Made by a program: the position numbers and the translations under genes. The notes below the pieces were generated by a model, which saw only the letters and a program-made list of their open reading frames with translations, was not told the DNA's origin and made no database searches. A stretch of 64,000 nucleotides of DNA. Source: UBA11524 sp964464815 (GTDB taxonomy: Bacteria; Bacillota; Clostridia; Christensenellales; Aristaeellaceae). The stretch lies in NCBI GenBank assembly GCA_964464815.1, contig CAYXHF010000001.1, positions 124,001-188,000 on the forward strand, in the 5' to 3' direction. The stretch's first letter is position 1. Every line of letters begins with the position of its first letter. Positions 18,286 through 27,455 of this stretch are shown here, piece by piece.

Positions 18286-18321
18286 ACAAGTAAACCCTGA
18301 ATCCACGATGAGGAGGTTATC

Positions 18322-21300
18322 ATGTTGAGGAAAATGAAGGCTTTGCTTGCGCTAATCTGTGTGTTAGCACTGGCAACGACGAGTGCGTTGGCATCGGACC
18401 TGGGTCTGAATGCCAGCAACAGAAAGATTGGCGGGAATGAAGGCGTGACATTGAAGGAACAGAATGGTACGCTGACATTCGGCTACGGCAAGATTTGGAT
18501 GAATTTTGACGAAGCCGGCTTCTGGAATGCCAAGGGCGATAAGGCGGCTGCGGCCAGCACGTCCACGGATTTCGGTGACACTGCTACCGTCACCCAGCAA
18601 TGGGAAAACGGTGACACGCTGCAAACGAACATGCGCGTGGCGACGAACGGCACGATGATTCTCACGCAGGAAGCCAAGACGGAAACGAATGGCATCTCCT
18701 CCGTGAGCTTCACCCTGAAGGTGCCGCTGGACTACGAGGTGATTGTTCCGGCATGGAACGGTATTCGCCTGACCCGTGGCAATGCTGTTCCTTACATGAG
18801 CCGCCTCGCGTATCCGAATAACTGGCAGGCGCAGATGATTCTGATTCAGACGACGACCGGCGGCCTGCTGGTTCATGCGGATGATAACGGCAGCCAGTTC
18901 AAGGCGCTGAACATCGTTTCGGATGAGAATTACTTCTACATCACCATTGAGACGATTCCGCAGGCTCCCTTTACCCAGTATACGAGCTTTGAAACGGTCG
19001 AATGGAACTTCGTGCCGTATCAGGGCACCTGGCAGCAGGGCGCGCAGATTTACAAGGACTACATGAACAAGACGTTCGGTCTGGATGAAATCATTGCCGC
19101 CAAGCCGGAATGGGCCAAGGATATTCAGCTTGTTTGTATGATGGACGTGGTGGATATTCCGCTGGTGACGGAACTGGCGAAGATGGTCGATCCGGAAAAG
19201 ACGTTGCTGCATCTGGTGAACTGGCGCACGTCCAACTACGACATGAACTATCCGGATTACTCGGTGCGTGCTGGGTTGAAGGATGGCGTCGACTACGCGC
19301 ATGAGCTGGGCTTTAAGGTCAGCGTGCATGCAAACATGCTGGGCGCGCATCTGGATAATGTCGATTATCTGGAGCACAATCTGGCAGATGAAGCTGTGCT
19401 GAATAGCACCACTCTGGAGCAGGTAATTGAAGGCTATACCGCCTTTGGTCAGGACTATGCGTTTGCTCAGGTGAATCAGGCCAGCACCGTTTGGCAGGAT
19501 GTGCTGATTGAGAACCTGCACGAAGTGATTGTGGATGTCGGCGTGGACGTGGTGCATCTGGACCAGTCGCTGCTGTGCTTCAATGACGGCCGTGGCCTGA
19601 TGAATGGCATGACGACCATGCAGGGCAACGTGGAATTGCAGCGCCGTCTGGCAGAAGCATACCCGAACGTGGCGTTCAGTGGCGAAGGCATCAACGAGTT
19701 CAACGCTCGTTATGCAACCTACCTGCAGATGCATGTCTACGGTCTGGACAATCAGCAGCAGTCCTGGAACGAAACGTGGTTTGATCAGGTGCTGCCTATC
19801 ACGAATTTCTTGTTTGAAGAGCAGATTAACGTGTACCACTATCCGGCTCTGCCGACGACGCAGGAAGCGCAAGAAAAGTACTGGCAGGCATGGTATCGCT
19901 CTGGCAACCAGCGCGCCAATGACATTACCTGTCTGTACCGCTTCAACCTGGATGAAATCATGAATCCGACGTTGACGGGTAAGCTGGCGCTGTGGGATGC
20001 CAACTTCCGCATGGAAAACGAACCGGTGATTGATACCTCGAAATGGGCAGAGGATGTGCTGCTCTCCTTGAAGTGCAAGGACGGTCATATTGCCCAGTGG
20101 AAGCGCGATGCATGGGGCACGTACTTTGTGGCGGATGCATCCAAGCCTGAGGAAGTCTCCGTGCGCTTTATCGAAGGCGTAGAAACTGCGCCCATTGATG
20201 GCAGCATTCCGGGCTGGCGCATCTATCATGACGGTATGGTGATGGGTCTGGATAGCGAAACTTCCTATCTGGTGGATAATACGCCTTTTGACCCGAACCA
20301 GACCCATATCACGGAGATTGAGAAGAATCTGAATATCCGTGACTTTGAGGAAAATGACGACTATTTGGTCATTGGTATTCAGGAAATTGTGCCCAGCAAC
20401 GAGCGCACTATCAACTTCTTGAAGTATGACGGTGTGATGCGTGCAGGCGAAACGTTGGATTCTGGCGTTACCAATGCAACGGCTGAGTTTGCTTCGGCGA
20501 ATGGCTTTGACTATACAATGCCCTCCAAGGCGGAAATCCGCAACTGGGGCGACCGTGCCAAGTTCCATCCGCCGTGGGCATCGGAAGGCGCCCCGATTGG
20601 CTATGCATGGCTGGAAGCTGACATCCTGCTGGAAGAGTATGGCGAGACTGTATTCACGGCATCGCCCGCTATGGCGTCTGCGGCCAATGCTGCGACCAGC
20701 GATGGTGTCGAATACAAGTTCATGGCGTGGGCCAAGGATGATCCCTCCAATGTTGTTTCGACGGAAGTGTATGTGACATCTGAAATCGGTACGCCGGTTA
20801 AGATGGACCTGACCCAGTTTGAAGGTCGCGAAATCACGGTTCGTATCGAGTGCCATGCTGGCCCCTCGACCGCAAACGACTCGACGGTCCTTGTTGCGCC
20901 GCAGGTGGTGCAGAGCCGTGGTGAACGCGAACAGATTATCACCTACGAAATTGTCACTGAGCAGGAAGCGGAGCAGATTATGTCCATTTCCGGTAAGGCT
21001 GTGGTCGAGAACGTGGGTGAAAAGACCTATCGCGTGGAATGCCCCATCAGCGACACCATCTACTTCATTTACAAGCAGGCGAAGGCCGAGGATTACATCG
21101 ACCTGGCCTGTGCGGCGGGTGTGTCCGTTTGGCGTATGAACGATGGTACGCAGAAGAATGTGCCGGAAGGCCAGAAGCCGGTGGAAAAGGTGCTCGATGC
21201 GCATGACGACATGTACAACGGCCTGACGGTTCTGCCGCCGGAAGATGGTGCGCTGTGCACGACCTACCTGCTGACGCTGCCGGAAGAAAAGGCAAGCTTC

Positions 21301-21522
21301 CATGCAATGCTGCTGGAGGTTTCCGGCACTGGCAAGGTGACCTTCACGCTGAGTGTGAACGAAACGCTGCTGGCCCAGTGGGAACAGTCGGGCGAGGACG
21401 CATGGCAGGAAGTGGAGACGTCGTTGGAAGCGTATGCTGGCCAGACGATTCTGCTGACCATGAGTGTGGAAGGCAATGGTGCGATGGGATTCTGGGGTGA
21501 ACCTTACCTGGAGGTTGACTAA
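18322..21522 (+). CDS. Secreted TIM-barrel glycosidase-like protein (DUF6259-type)
   Basis: 1066-residue secreted protein, SPase I signal peptide ending near ALA (residue 25). An N-terminal beta-sandwich region (about 30-240) precedes a probable TIM barrel (about 260-600) with the pattern of uncharacterised DUF6259-like glycosidases: NWRTSNYDMNYPDYSVRAG, GFKVSVHANML, then VVHLDQSLL (D414) and AFSGEGINEF (E455). D414 and E455 are the best catalytic candidates by position in barrel strands, but this is inference. The C-terminal 400 residues look like further beta-sandwich modules that may bind carbohydrate. No lipobox. It heads the 18-35 kb sugar locus; substrate unknown. Confidence 0.6.
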   Translation: MLRKMKALLALICVLALATTSALASDLGLNASNRKIGGNEGVTLKEQNGTLTFGYGKIWMNFDEAGFWNAKGDKAAAASTSTDFGDTATVTQQWENGDTLQTNMRVATNGTMILTQEAKTETNGISSVSFTLKVPLDYEVIVPAWNGIRLTRGNAVPYMSRLAYPNNWQAQMILIQTTTGGLLVHADDNGSQFKALNIVSDENYFYITIETIPQAPFTQYTSFETVEWNFVPYQGTWQQGAQIYKDYMNKTFGLDEIIAAKPEWAKDIQLVCMMDVVDIPLVTELAKMVDPEKTLLHLVNWRTSNYDMNYPDYSVRAGLKDGVDYAHELGFKVSVHANMLGAHLDNVDYLEHNLADEAVLNSTTLEQVIEGYTAFGQDYAFAQVNQASTVWQDVLIENLHEVIVDVGVDVVHLDQSLLCFNDGRGLMNGMTTMQGNVELQRRLAEAYPNVAFSGEGINEFNARYATYLQMHVYGLDNQQQSWNETWFDQVLPITNFLFEEQINVYHYPALPTTQEAQEKYWQAWYRSGNQRANDITCLYRFNLDEIMNPTLTGKLALWDANFRMENEPVIDTSKWAEDVLLSLKCKDGHIAQWKRDAWGTYFVADASKPEEVSVRFIEGVETAPIDGSIPGWRIYHDGMVMGLDSETSYLVDNTPFDPNQTHITEIEKNLNIRDFEENDDYLVIGIQEIVPSNERTINFLKYDGVMRAGETLDSGVTNATAEFASANGFDYTMPSKAEIRNWGDRAKFHPPWASEGAPIGYAWLEADILLEEYGETVFTASPAMASAANAATSDGVEYKFMAWAKDDPSNVVSTEVYVTSEIGTPVKMDLTQFEGREITVRIECHAGPSTANDSTVLVAPQVVQSRGEREQIITYEIVTEQEAEQIMSISGKAVVENVGEKTYRVECPISDTIYFIYKQAKAEDYIDLACAAGVSVWRMNDGTQKNVPEGQKPVEKVLDAHDDMYNGLTVLPPEDGALCTTYLLTLPEEKASFHAMLLEVSGTGKVTFTLSVNETLLAQWEQSGEDAWQEVETSLEAYAGQTILLTMSVEGNGAMGFWGEPYLEVD

Positions 21523-21556
21523 TCCTCTGGGCAAAGATAAAAGGAGGAACCAAACC

Positions 21557-23932
21557 ATGAAAAGAAAGTTGCTGCTCATCTTCCTGGCATGCCTGATGTG
21601 CCTCTCCGCCGTTTGCGCGGAGAGCACACCGGTGTCGTCGCCTTCGGCTGGCGAAGTGCCGTCCAACGTGTACGCGCCGGACATGAACAATTGGGGTACC
21701 CAGAACAATAACGGCTGGCGTTACCTGTCCTTGAAGACAGATGGCACGTATTCGGAGATGGGTTACTACACGACGTCTGACATTGGCTGGCAGCAGTCGG
21801 CCTTTGCCTCTGACCCTGGTGCTGATCTGGAGATGTTCTTCATCAACCAGAACAGCTTCTTCACGGGCGAATCGGGCACGCTGCCTGTGTACGCTTTCAC
21901 CGTGCCGAACGATGGCAGCATCGAACTGAATTTCTCGACCCATGGTCAGGAAGATATGCATGCCAAGGTTCTGCTGGATGAAGAGCTGATTCGTGACGAC
22001 GTGACCTTCAACACCACGGGTGCGAATGCTGGCTTCACCAACCACTCTACCCGCATGGAGGTCAAGGCAGGCCAAACGATTTACCTGATTGGCTATACCA
22101 CGGGCAGCAACCGCGAAGGCTGGATGAAGGATTACTCTGTGACCTACCTGCAGAACGACAATTCTCAGGGTGGCAACGAGGGTAATACCGGCAACGAGGG
22201 TAACACTGGCAACACCGGCAACACCGGCAACACCGGTAATACTGGCAACACTGGTAACATCGGCAATACTGACAACACCACCGACAACAGCAATACCGCC
22301 AATGATGTCGCGGAATCCAGCGTGTATGCGCCGGACATGGAGCAGTGGGGCATCCAGAACAACAACGGCTGGAGCTATCTGTGCTTGAAGACGGACGGCA
22401 CGTACTCTGAAATGGGCTACTACGCTACCTCTGACATTGGTTGGCAGCAGCTGGCGTTTGCCTCTGACCCTGGTGTTGACTTTGAAATGTTCTTCATCAA
22501 CCGCAACAGTTTCTTCACGGGTGAAGCTGGCACGCTGCCTGTGTATGCTTTCACCGTGCCTAACGACGGCCGCATCGAGCTGGCTTTCTCGACCCATGGT
22601 CAGGAAGACATGCATGTGAAGGTTCTGCTGGATGAAGAGCTGATTCGTGACGACGTGACCTTCAACACCACGGGTGCGGATGCTGGCTTCACCGCGCACT
22701 TCACTCGTATGGACGTGAAGGCTGGCCAGAAGATTTACGTGATTGGTTACACCACTGGTGGCAATCGCGAAGGCTGGATGAAGGATTACTCCGTGACCTA
22801 TCTGGCAGCTGATGCTTCTCTGGAAGTGAACGAGGAAGAAGCTCGCAACGAAAAGATGGAAGAAGCAGCGCAGGCGGCGGCTAGCTATGTCGATCCGGGC
22901 AAGCAGTGGACGCCGGACATGGAGCAGTTTGGCATTCAGGGCAACAACGGCTGGTCCTACCTGGTCAAGACGCCCGATGGCAATTACATCCCCATGGAAT
23001 ATCGCACGGCATCCGACATCGGCTGGCAGGTGAATGCGTTCGCCTCTGATCCCGGTGCGGTGGCGGAAATGTACTTCATCAATGCGACCTCTGGCTTTGT
23101 GGGCGAAGGCGGCAGCGTGCCGGTGTATGCCTTTGAAGCACCCATTGGTGGCAACATTGAATTCAGCGCCCTGACCCATGGTACTGGCGGTGTGGCGGTG
23201 CGTCTGGTCGTCGATGGCCAGATCGTTCCGCTCAACGGTCAGGAAAGCGTCCTGCTGACGACCGATGGCGCGGAAGGCGGCTTCACGAAGGTGAGTGCAA
23301 ACCTGACCGTGCAGCGCGGCACGATGCTGTATTTCGAGCTGTTCACCACGGGTGACGCTCGTGAAGGCTGGATTAAGGATTATCAGGTGGTTTACAACGG
23401 CTATAACGCACAGGTGAAGGAAGAACTGGCGGACAAGGTGTTCGTGCCGGATCATAACGAAAACTGGGGCGCGAAGGAGAACAACGGCTGGAGCTACAAG
23501 TACCTGGACAAGGCAACTGGTAAGATCCGCAAGCTGGCGTTCGTTCGCTCCGACGATCACTTCACTGGCAATGGCGAAGAAGCGTATAACTACCTGCTCA
23601 TCATGCGTACCGCGATGCATCCGTCCACCGGTGCTGATCCCATCATGGAGTTCACGGCACCGCGTGCGGGTACGGTTAAGCTGATGGTGATTGCCCGTAT
23701 TGGTGCGCCCGACATGAGCCCCACGAGCACGGGTATTGCCGTCCATCAGAATGGTGAGAAAATCTGGCCGGCGGAAAGCGATTTCTACAAGCTGGGCAAG
23801 GAAACCTATCGCCTGATCCTGACGCAGGAAGTGCAGGAAGGTGATACGCTGGATGTCCTGCTGGATGCGCTGGAAGAAAACATCAGCTATGATGAAACCG
23901 CCATCCAGGTACTGGCAGAATACGTAGACTAA
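21557..23932 (+). CDS. Secreted protein with four tandem repeats of an unrecognised domain
   Basis: 791-residue exported protein (signal peptide cut near VCA, residue 21), with AAGGAGG before ATG 21557. It consists of repeats of a domain of about 160 residues beginning with Y/W/F-x-PDM-x-x-W/F-G-x-Q-x-NNGW: repeat 1 at about 39-198, repeat 2 at 257-417, repeat 3 at 452-615, and a divergent repeat 4 at 629-791. Repeats 1-3 contain ASDIGW, a buried-looking LPVYAF strand and EGW-x-KDY near the end. Repeats 1 and 2 are nearly identical even at DNA level, implying recent duplication. A Gly-Asn-Thr linker joins 1 and 2; a Glu/Ala-rich linker joins 2 and 3. The all-beta, Trp/Asn-rich make-up and the 34-nt gap after a glycosidase suggest carbohydrate binding. 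I do not recognise a named family. Confidence 0.85.
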   Translation: MKRKLLLIFLACLMCLSAVCAESTPVSSPSAGEVPSNVYAPDMNNWGTQNNNGWRYLSLKTDGTYSEMGYYTTSDIGWQQSAFASDPGADLEMFFINQNSFFTGESGTLPVYAFTVPNDGSIELNFSTHGQEDMHAKVLLDEELIRDDVTFNTTGANAGFTNHSTRMEVKAGQTIYLIGYTTGSNREGWMKDYSVTYLQNDNSQGGNEGNTGNEGNTGNTGNTGNTGNTGNTGNIGNTDNTTDNSNTANDVAESSVYAPDMEQWGIQNNNGWSYLCLKTDGTYSEMGYYATSDIGWQQLAFASDPGVDFEMFFINRNSFFTGEAGTLPVYAFTVPNDGRIELAFSTHGQEDMHVKVLLDEELIRDDVTFNTTGADAGFTAHFTRMDVKAGQKIYVIGYTTGGNREGWMKDYSVTYLAADASLEVNEEEARNEKMEEAAQAAASYVDPGKQWTPDMEQFGIQGNNGWSYLVKTPDGNYIPMEYRTASDIGWQVNAFASDPGAVAEMYFINATSGFVGEGGSVPVYAFEAPIGGNIEFSALTHGTGGVAVRLVVDGQIVPLNGQESVLLTTDGAEGGFTKVSANLTVQRGTMLYFELFTTGDAREGWIKDYQVVYNGYNAQVKEELADKVFVPDHNENWGAKENNGWSYKYLDKATGKIRKLAFVRSDDHFTGNGEEAYNYLLIMRTAMHPSTGADPIMEFTAPRAGTVKLMVIARIGAPDMSPTSTGIAVHQNGEKIWPAESDFYKLGKETYRLILTQEVQEGDTLDVLLDALEENISYDETAIQVLAEYVD
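22171..22281 (+). repeat. Gly-Asn-Thr coding microsatellite
   Basis: About a dozen 9-nt units of the form GGYAAYACY encode a (Gly-Asn-Thr)n linker between repeats 1 and 2 of the secreted protein. Perfectly in frame; unit number may vary between strains by slippage without breaking the gene. Confidence 0.85.
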
Positions 23933-23940
23933 TGGCATGA

Positions 23941-23986
23941 GCCGTTCGGAGCTGTTGGGAAATCTGACAGCTCCCTTCGGCGTTTT
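23941..23986 (+). terminator. Terminator after the repeat protein
   Basis: GCCG plus GGAGCTGT (23941-23955) pair with ACAGCTCC plus CGGC (23967-23981), followed by GTTTTGG. It separates the two secreted-protein genes from the two-component system. Confidence 0.7.
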
Positions 23987-24019
23987 GGAAAATGGAAGGG
24001 AAAGGGTTGGGCGGCTGGA

Positions 24020-25774
24020 ATGAAACTCAAGAGAATGCCACTGTATACCAGGTTGCTACTGATTTTGCTGGCTGTGATTATTCCCATTTGTGTAATTGCA
24101 GTGCGCACAAATCAAATGCAACGGGAATCCGCATTAGGGGAGGTTAGGGAAACACAGCAGGCCCAAATATCCTTCTATGGAGAGGCAATTGCGCAGGAAA
24201 TTGCCCGGATGCAGAAAAGCACGTATCAGTGTGTCAACGATAGTGATTTCATCAAGCTATCGGTGTTTTATGATGTCATGTCCGACTATGAGCGTGTAGA
24301 GGTCATCAATAAGGCGCGCGAGAAGCTAAAGCTCCTGCGTGAAATGAGTCCGTATGCGGCCAATATCAGCATCTACATGCCATCCATGGAGCGCAAGGTG
24401 GACGCGGTGAACTGTGACCTGGAAGTTACAGAAGAGGAGATGCGTTCGCTTCTGAATCGCGACATGCGGTCTGGCTTGCTGACGGTGTATGATGGACGAC
24501 TGTATCTGTGTTCTGTGTACCCATCAGGGCAGCAGCTGATGCTTAATCCGTCCATGCTGATGGCAATTGAGATTGAGCAGGAGCGCCTCCAGGAAGCGTT
24601 ACGCGGCATTGCACCAGAGGAAAAGGGGGAAGCCTTCATCATTGGTGAGAACTTGTGTCTGACCACTGGCGCAGAGGCCGATACCGAAGCAATGCAGAAC
24701 GTGTATCAGGCCATTCGGGCAGCCGAACAGAATGGCAACGAATTGCAAACGATTGTCTATCAAGGGGAAAATTGTGTGCTGAGCTGGGCCAGCTGTGAGG
24801 AAATTGGTGGCTATATCATCTCCTGCACACCGGTGTCAATTGTGTTGTCGCGTCTGCAGCGTATCGACATACTGATTGTCACCATGGTGCTGATTGCCCT
24901 GGTGATGACAATTGTGGCGGCCGTTTGGGAGTTCCAGACGATTCATCTGCCACTGATGCGATTGATGGATGCCTTCACACAGGTTGAAAACGGCAATTAC
25001 GATGTGCGTCTAACGGTACGTCAGCATGGTCAGTTTGAAAAACTGTACAATAGCTTCAATCACATGATGGTGAAAATTCAGGAGCTGATTGATCAGGTAT
25101 ACAAACAGCGCATCCTGTCCCAACAGGCGCAGCTGAAGCAGCTGCAATCACAAATCAATCCGCATTTTTTCTATAATAGCTTTTTCATCATTCAGGGCAT
25201 GCTGAATATGGGCGAGTATGAGGCTGCGGATCAGATGCTGGGGACGCTGGGACGCTACTTCCAGTTCGTGACGCGCAGTGGCCGCGAATTCGTCTCCATT
25301 CAGCGCGAAATCAGTCATGCGTGGGCATACTGCGAGGTGCAGCAGATTCGGTTCCGCTCCATCCACGTTACATTTGAGCCGTTTGAAGAGGACTTGGTCG
25401 GCATGCAGGTGCCGCGACTGATTTTGCAGCCGCTGATTGAAAATGCCTATGTGCATGGATTGGAAAATGTCTCCGAGGGTGAACTGCATGTCTGGGCCGA
25501 GCGAAAAGACGACCTGCTGATGATTCACGTGGACAATTCTGGCACAGTCATCACCGATGAGGAGATTGAGCAGCTGCATTCGCGCCTGGATGCGGCAGAT
25601 AACGGCGAGTTTGAAGTGACGGCGCTGATTAACATTCATCGTCGCTTGAAGCTGTATTATGGGGACGGCTGTGGCCTGAGAATTAGCCGCTTGGACGATG
25701 GGAAAACACGGACAACTTTGATTCTGCGTGTGGAGGTGAATGAACATGTACAGGATTCTGGTGGTGGACAATGA
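24020..25774 (+). CDS. Sensor histidine kinase, YesM/LytS type
   Basis: 584-residue membrane kinase. Two membrane segments (about residues 10-30 and 290-315) flank an extracytoplasmic sensor domain of about 260 residues. A HAMP linker follows (PLMRLMDAFTQVENGNYDVR). The His_kinase domain has the phospho-site H382 in QINPHFFYNSF, and the HATPase part carries PRLILQPLIENAYVHGLE. This family typically senses extracellular oligosaccharides or a partner binding protein. The 3' end overlaps the response-regulator gene by 29 nt. The site before ATG 24020 is weak, suggesting low expression. Confidence 0.9.
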   Translation: MKLKRMPLYTRLLLILLAVIIPICVIAVRTNQMQRESALGEVRETQQAQISFYGEAIAQEIARMQKSTYQCVNDSDFIKLSVFYDVMSDYERVEVINKAREKLKLLREMSPYAANISIYMPSMERKVDAVNCDLEVTEEEMRSLLNRDMRSGLLTVYDGRLYLCSVYPSGQQLMLNPSMLMAIEIEQERLQEALRGIAPEEKGEAFIIGENLCLTTGAEADTEAMQNVYQAIRAAEQNGNELQTIVYQGENCVLSWASCEEIGGYIISCTPVSIVLSRLQRIDILIVTMVLIALVMTIVAAVWEFQTIHLPLMRLMDAFTQVENGNYDVRLTVRQHGQFEKLYNSFNHMMVKIQELIDQVYKQRILSQQAQLKQLQSQINPHFFYNSFFIIQGMLNMGEYEAADQMLGTLGRYFQFVTRSGREFVSIQREISHAWAYCEVQQIRFRSIHVTFEPFEEDLVGMQVPRLILQPLIENAYVHGLENVSEGELHVWAERKDDLLMIHVDNSGTVITDEEIEQLHSRLDAADNGEFEVTALINIHRRLKLYYGDGCGLRISRLDDGKTRTTLILRVEVNEHVQDSGGGQ

Positions 25775-27377
25775 GGCTTATATCGTGGAGAGCGTCATTT
25801 TCTACCTGGAAAGTCAGGAAGATTTGAATGTGGAGGTTCACGGGTGTTTTAGCGCAACAGAAGCATGCAGCATCATGGAAAGAATGCGTGTGGACGTATT
25901 GATTTCGGATATTCGCATGCCGGGGATGGATGGCCTGCAATTGCAAAAGCGGGTGCTGGAAAACTGGCCACATTGCCGAACCTTATTCCTGACGGGCTAT
26001 CCGGACTTCGATTATATTCAACAGGCGATGCGCAACGGCGCGTGTGGTTATCTGCTCAAAACGGAAGGTAAGGACGCGATTATCCAGACGGTTCGCCAGA
26101 CCCTGGAGGCGCTAGAGCAGGAAGAAAAGCGGGAAGCAGAAGCTTTGTCCAAAGAGCGCCTGGAAGAGCTGCTTGTCTCCATGCGCGATCAGTTTTTCGT
26201 ATCACTTCTGCAAGGTGCGCACAGTGACGAGGAAATTCAGTCAACGTTCGCGTCCATGCAGATGGATTTGGATGCTGACCAACCGGTATTGCTATGCATC
26301 GGCAAGGAAGATGCGATGGAAAGCCAGCGCAAATGGGTTGAGGAAGCCTCTCTGCAAGGCGTAAAGCAGATGATTGAGCATGCGATGGAGCCATACTACC
26401 GCTGCTATGGTACGGTCTATCAGCCGGGCAGCATTGCATGGTTCATGCAGCCCAAGCGCGACAATACAGCGGCATGGAAGCATGCGTCCCTTTATCTAAA
26501 TGAAACGATTGAGGCCGGTCAGACGAAATGCCGACTGCTGCTGGACAGAACGATATCCTTCGCTTTGGCGGAGGATGTATGCCAATGGCAGCAGATTAGC
26601 GACAAGCGCATTCGGCTGGAAACCATGCTCTATGGAGCAAGAGGAAAGGAAGCTATCCTCATTGAAACGCCGGCAACAGAAAAGGCAGAAATGACATCAG
26701 AATGGATTAACAAGGAAATCGAGCGTATTGATTATCTGTACGTATGCATTGAAAACGGCAACCGTCAGGAATTCTTTCAGACGCTGGAACAGATTGTGGA
26801 TACGGTCGGAAAACTGCCTGACGACAGCAAGGCATACGTACAGCTGGAAATCATGGGACGCATTGCGGTGATGATTACCAGCCAGCTGAACCGCTGGAAC
26901 TTCTGGCCGGAGCTGGAAAAGAAGACAGACACATCCGTTCTCTTTGGTGGATTGTGGCGGATGCCGTTTCAGCAGGCAATGAGCCTGTTGTCCCAAATCT
27001 CCGATGCCGTCTTTGAAATCAAGACGCAAAAGACCATCACATCCGATGCCGACATGGTACAGCGCCTACACTGGATTATCCAACAAAACCTGGGCGGAGA
27101 CTTGTCCTTGCCGCATCTGGGCGAGCTTGTGGGGATGAACCCATATTACATGGCACGTTGCTATCAGCAGATTACAGGGGAGCGACTGACCAACTATATC
27201 TCCACCGTGCGCATAGAGCATGCCAAAAAGCTCATTGAGGAAGGAACGATGCTGCACCGTGATATAGCCAAGGTGATTGGCTTCGGGTCAGAGCAGGCAT
27301 TTAACCGTTTCTTCAAGAAAATGAGTGGAATGGCGCCACGTGATTGGCGAGAAAAGTGCAGAAATGGTAACTCGTAA
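25746..27377 (+). CDS. Response regulator with AraC-type output, YesN family
   Basis: 543 residues: a receiver domain (residues 1-120) with phospho-acceptor D55 in LISDIRMPGMDG and a Lys in GYLLKTEGK; a middle region of about 290 residues of unknown role; and a C-terminal AraC double helix-turn-helix (about 440-543: LSLPHLGELVGMNPYYMARC, then DIAKVIGFGSEQAFNRFFKK). ATG 25746 is preferred over ATG 25740 because GGAGGTG ends only one base before the latter. It most likely activates the transporter operon that begins 79 nt downstream and perhaps the secreted genes upstream. Confidence 0.92.
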   Translation: MYRILVVDNEAYIVESVIFYLESQEDLNVEVHGCFSATEACSIMERMRVDVLISDIRMPGMDGLQLQKRVLENWPHCRTLFLTGYPDFDYIQQAMRNGACGYLLKTEGKDAIIQTVRQTLEALEQEEKREAEALSKERLEELLVSMRDQFFVSLLQGAHSDEEIQSTFASMQMDLDADQPVLLCIGKEDAMESQRKWVEEASLQGVKQMIEHAMEPYYRCYGTVYQPGSIAWFMQPKRDNTAAWKHASLYLNETIEAGQTKCRLLLDRTISFALAEDVCQWQQISDKRIRLETMLYGARGKEAILIETPATEKAEMTSEWINKEIERIDYLYVCIENGNRQEFFQTLEQIVDTVGKLPDDSKAYVQLEIMGRIAVMITSQLNRWNFWPELEKKTDTSVLFGGLWRMPFQQAMSLLSQISDAVFEIKTQKTITSDADMVQRLHWIIQQNLGGDLSLPHLGELVGMNPYYMARCYQQITGERLTNYISTVRIEHAKKLIEEGTMLHRDIAKVIGFGSEQAFNRFFKKMSGMAPRDWREKCRNGNS

Positions 27378-27378
27378 T

Positions 27379-27420
27379 GCAAAATGATGAGTTTTGCGCT
27401 CATGGCAATCTTGGTATAAT
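27379..27420 (+). promoter_or_regulatory. Transporter operon promoter with inverted repeat
   Basis: Extended -10: TG, one base, then TATAAT at 27415-27420. The poor -35 (TTTTGC, 27392-27397, 17-nt spacer) coincides with the right arm of an inverted repeat GCAAAA (27379-27384)/TTTTGC. A weak -35 next to a repeat fits an activator-dependent promoter, the AraC-type regulator just upstream being the obvious candidate. Confidence 0.6.
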
Positions 27421-27455
27421 AAAATTACAAATCGAACCTGAACAGGAGGGTTATC

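Noticed and set aside
15734..18289. 851-codon minus-strand frame opposite ppdK
   Set aside because: A by-product of the strongly biased codons of ppdK; no family resemblance.
18364..21708. 1114-codon minus-strand frame opposite the secreted glycosidase
   Set aside because: Low-complexity His/Arg/Val-rich translation, no start signal; the plus frame has a signal peptide, Shine-Dalgarno and promoter.
22171..22281. CRISPR-like short repeats
   Set aside because: Units are 9 nt, contiguous and in frame, encoding Gly-Asn-Thr; there are no spacers.
21344..23938. 864-codon minus-strand frame opposite the repeat protein
   Set aside because: It mirrors the repeats of the plus-strand gene, and its Val/Gly/Ala pattern is the complement of the Gly-Asn-Thr linker.
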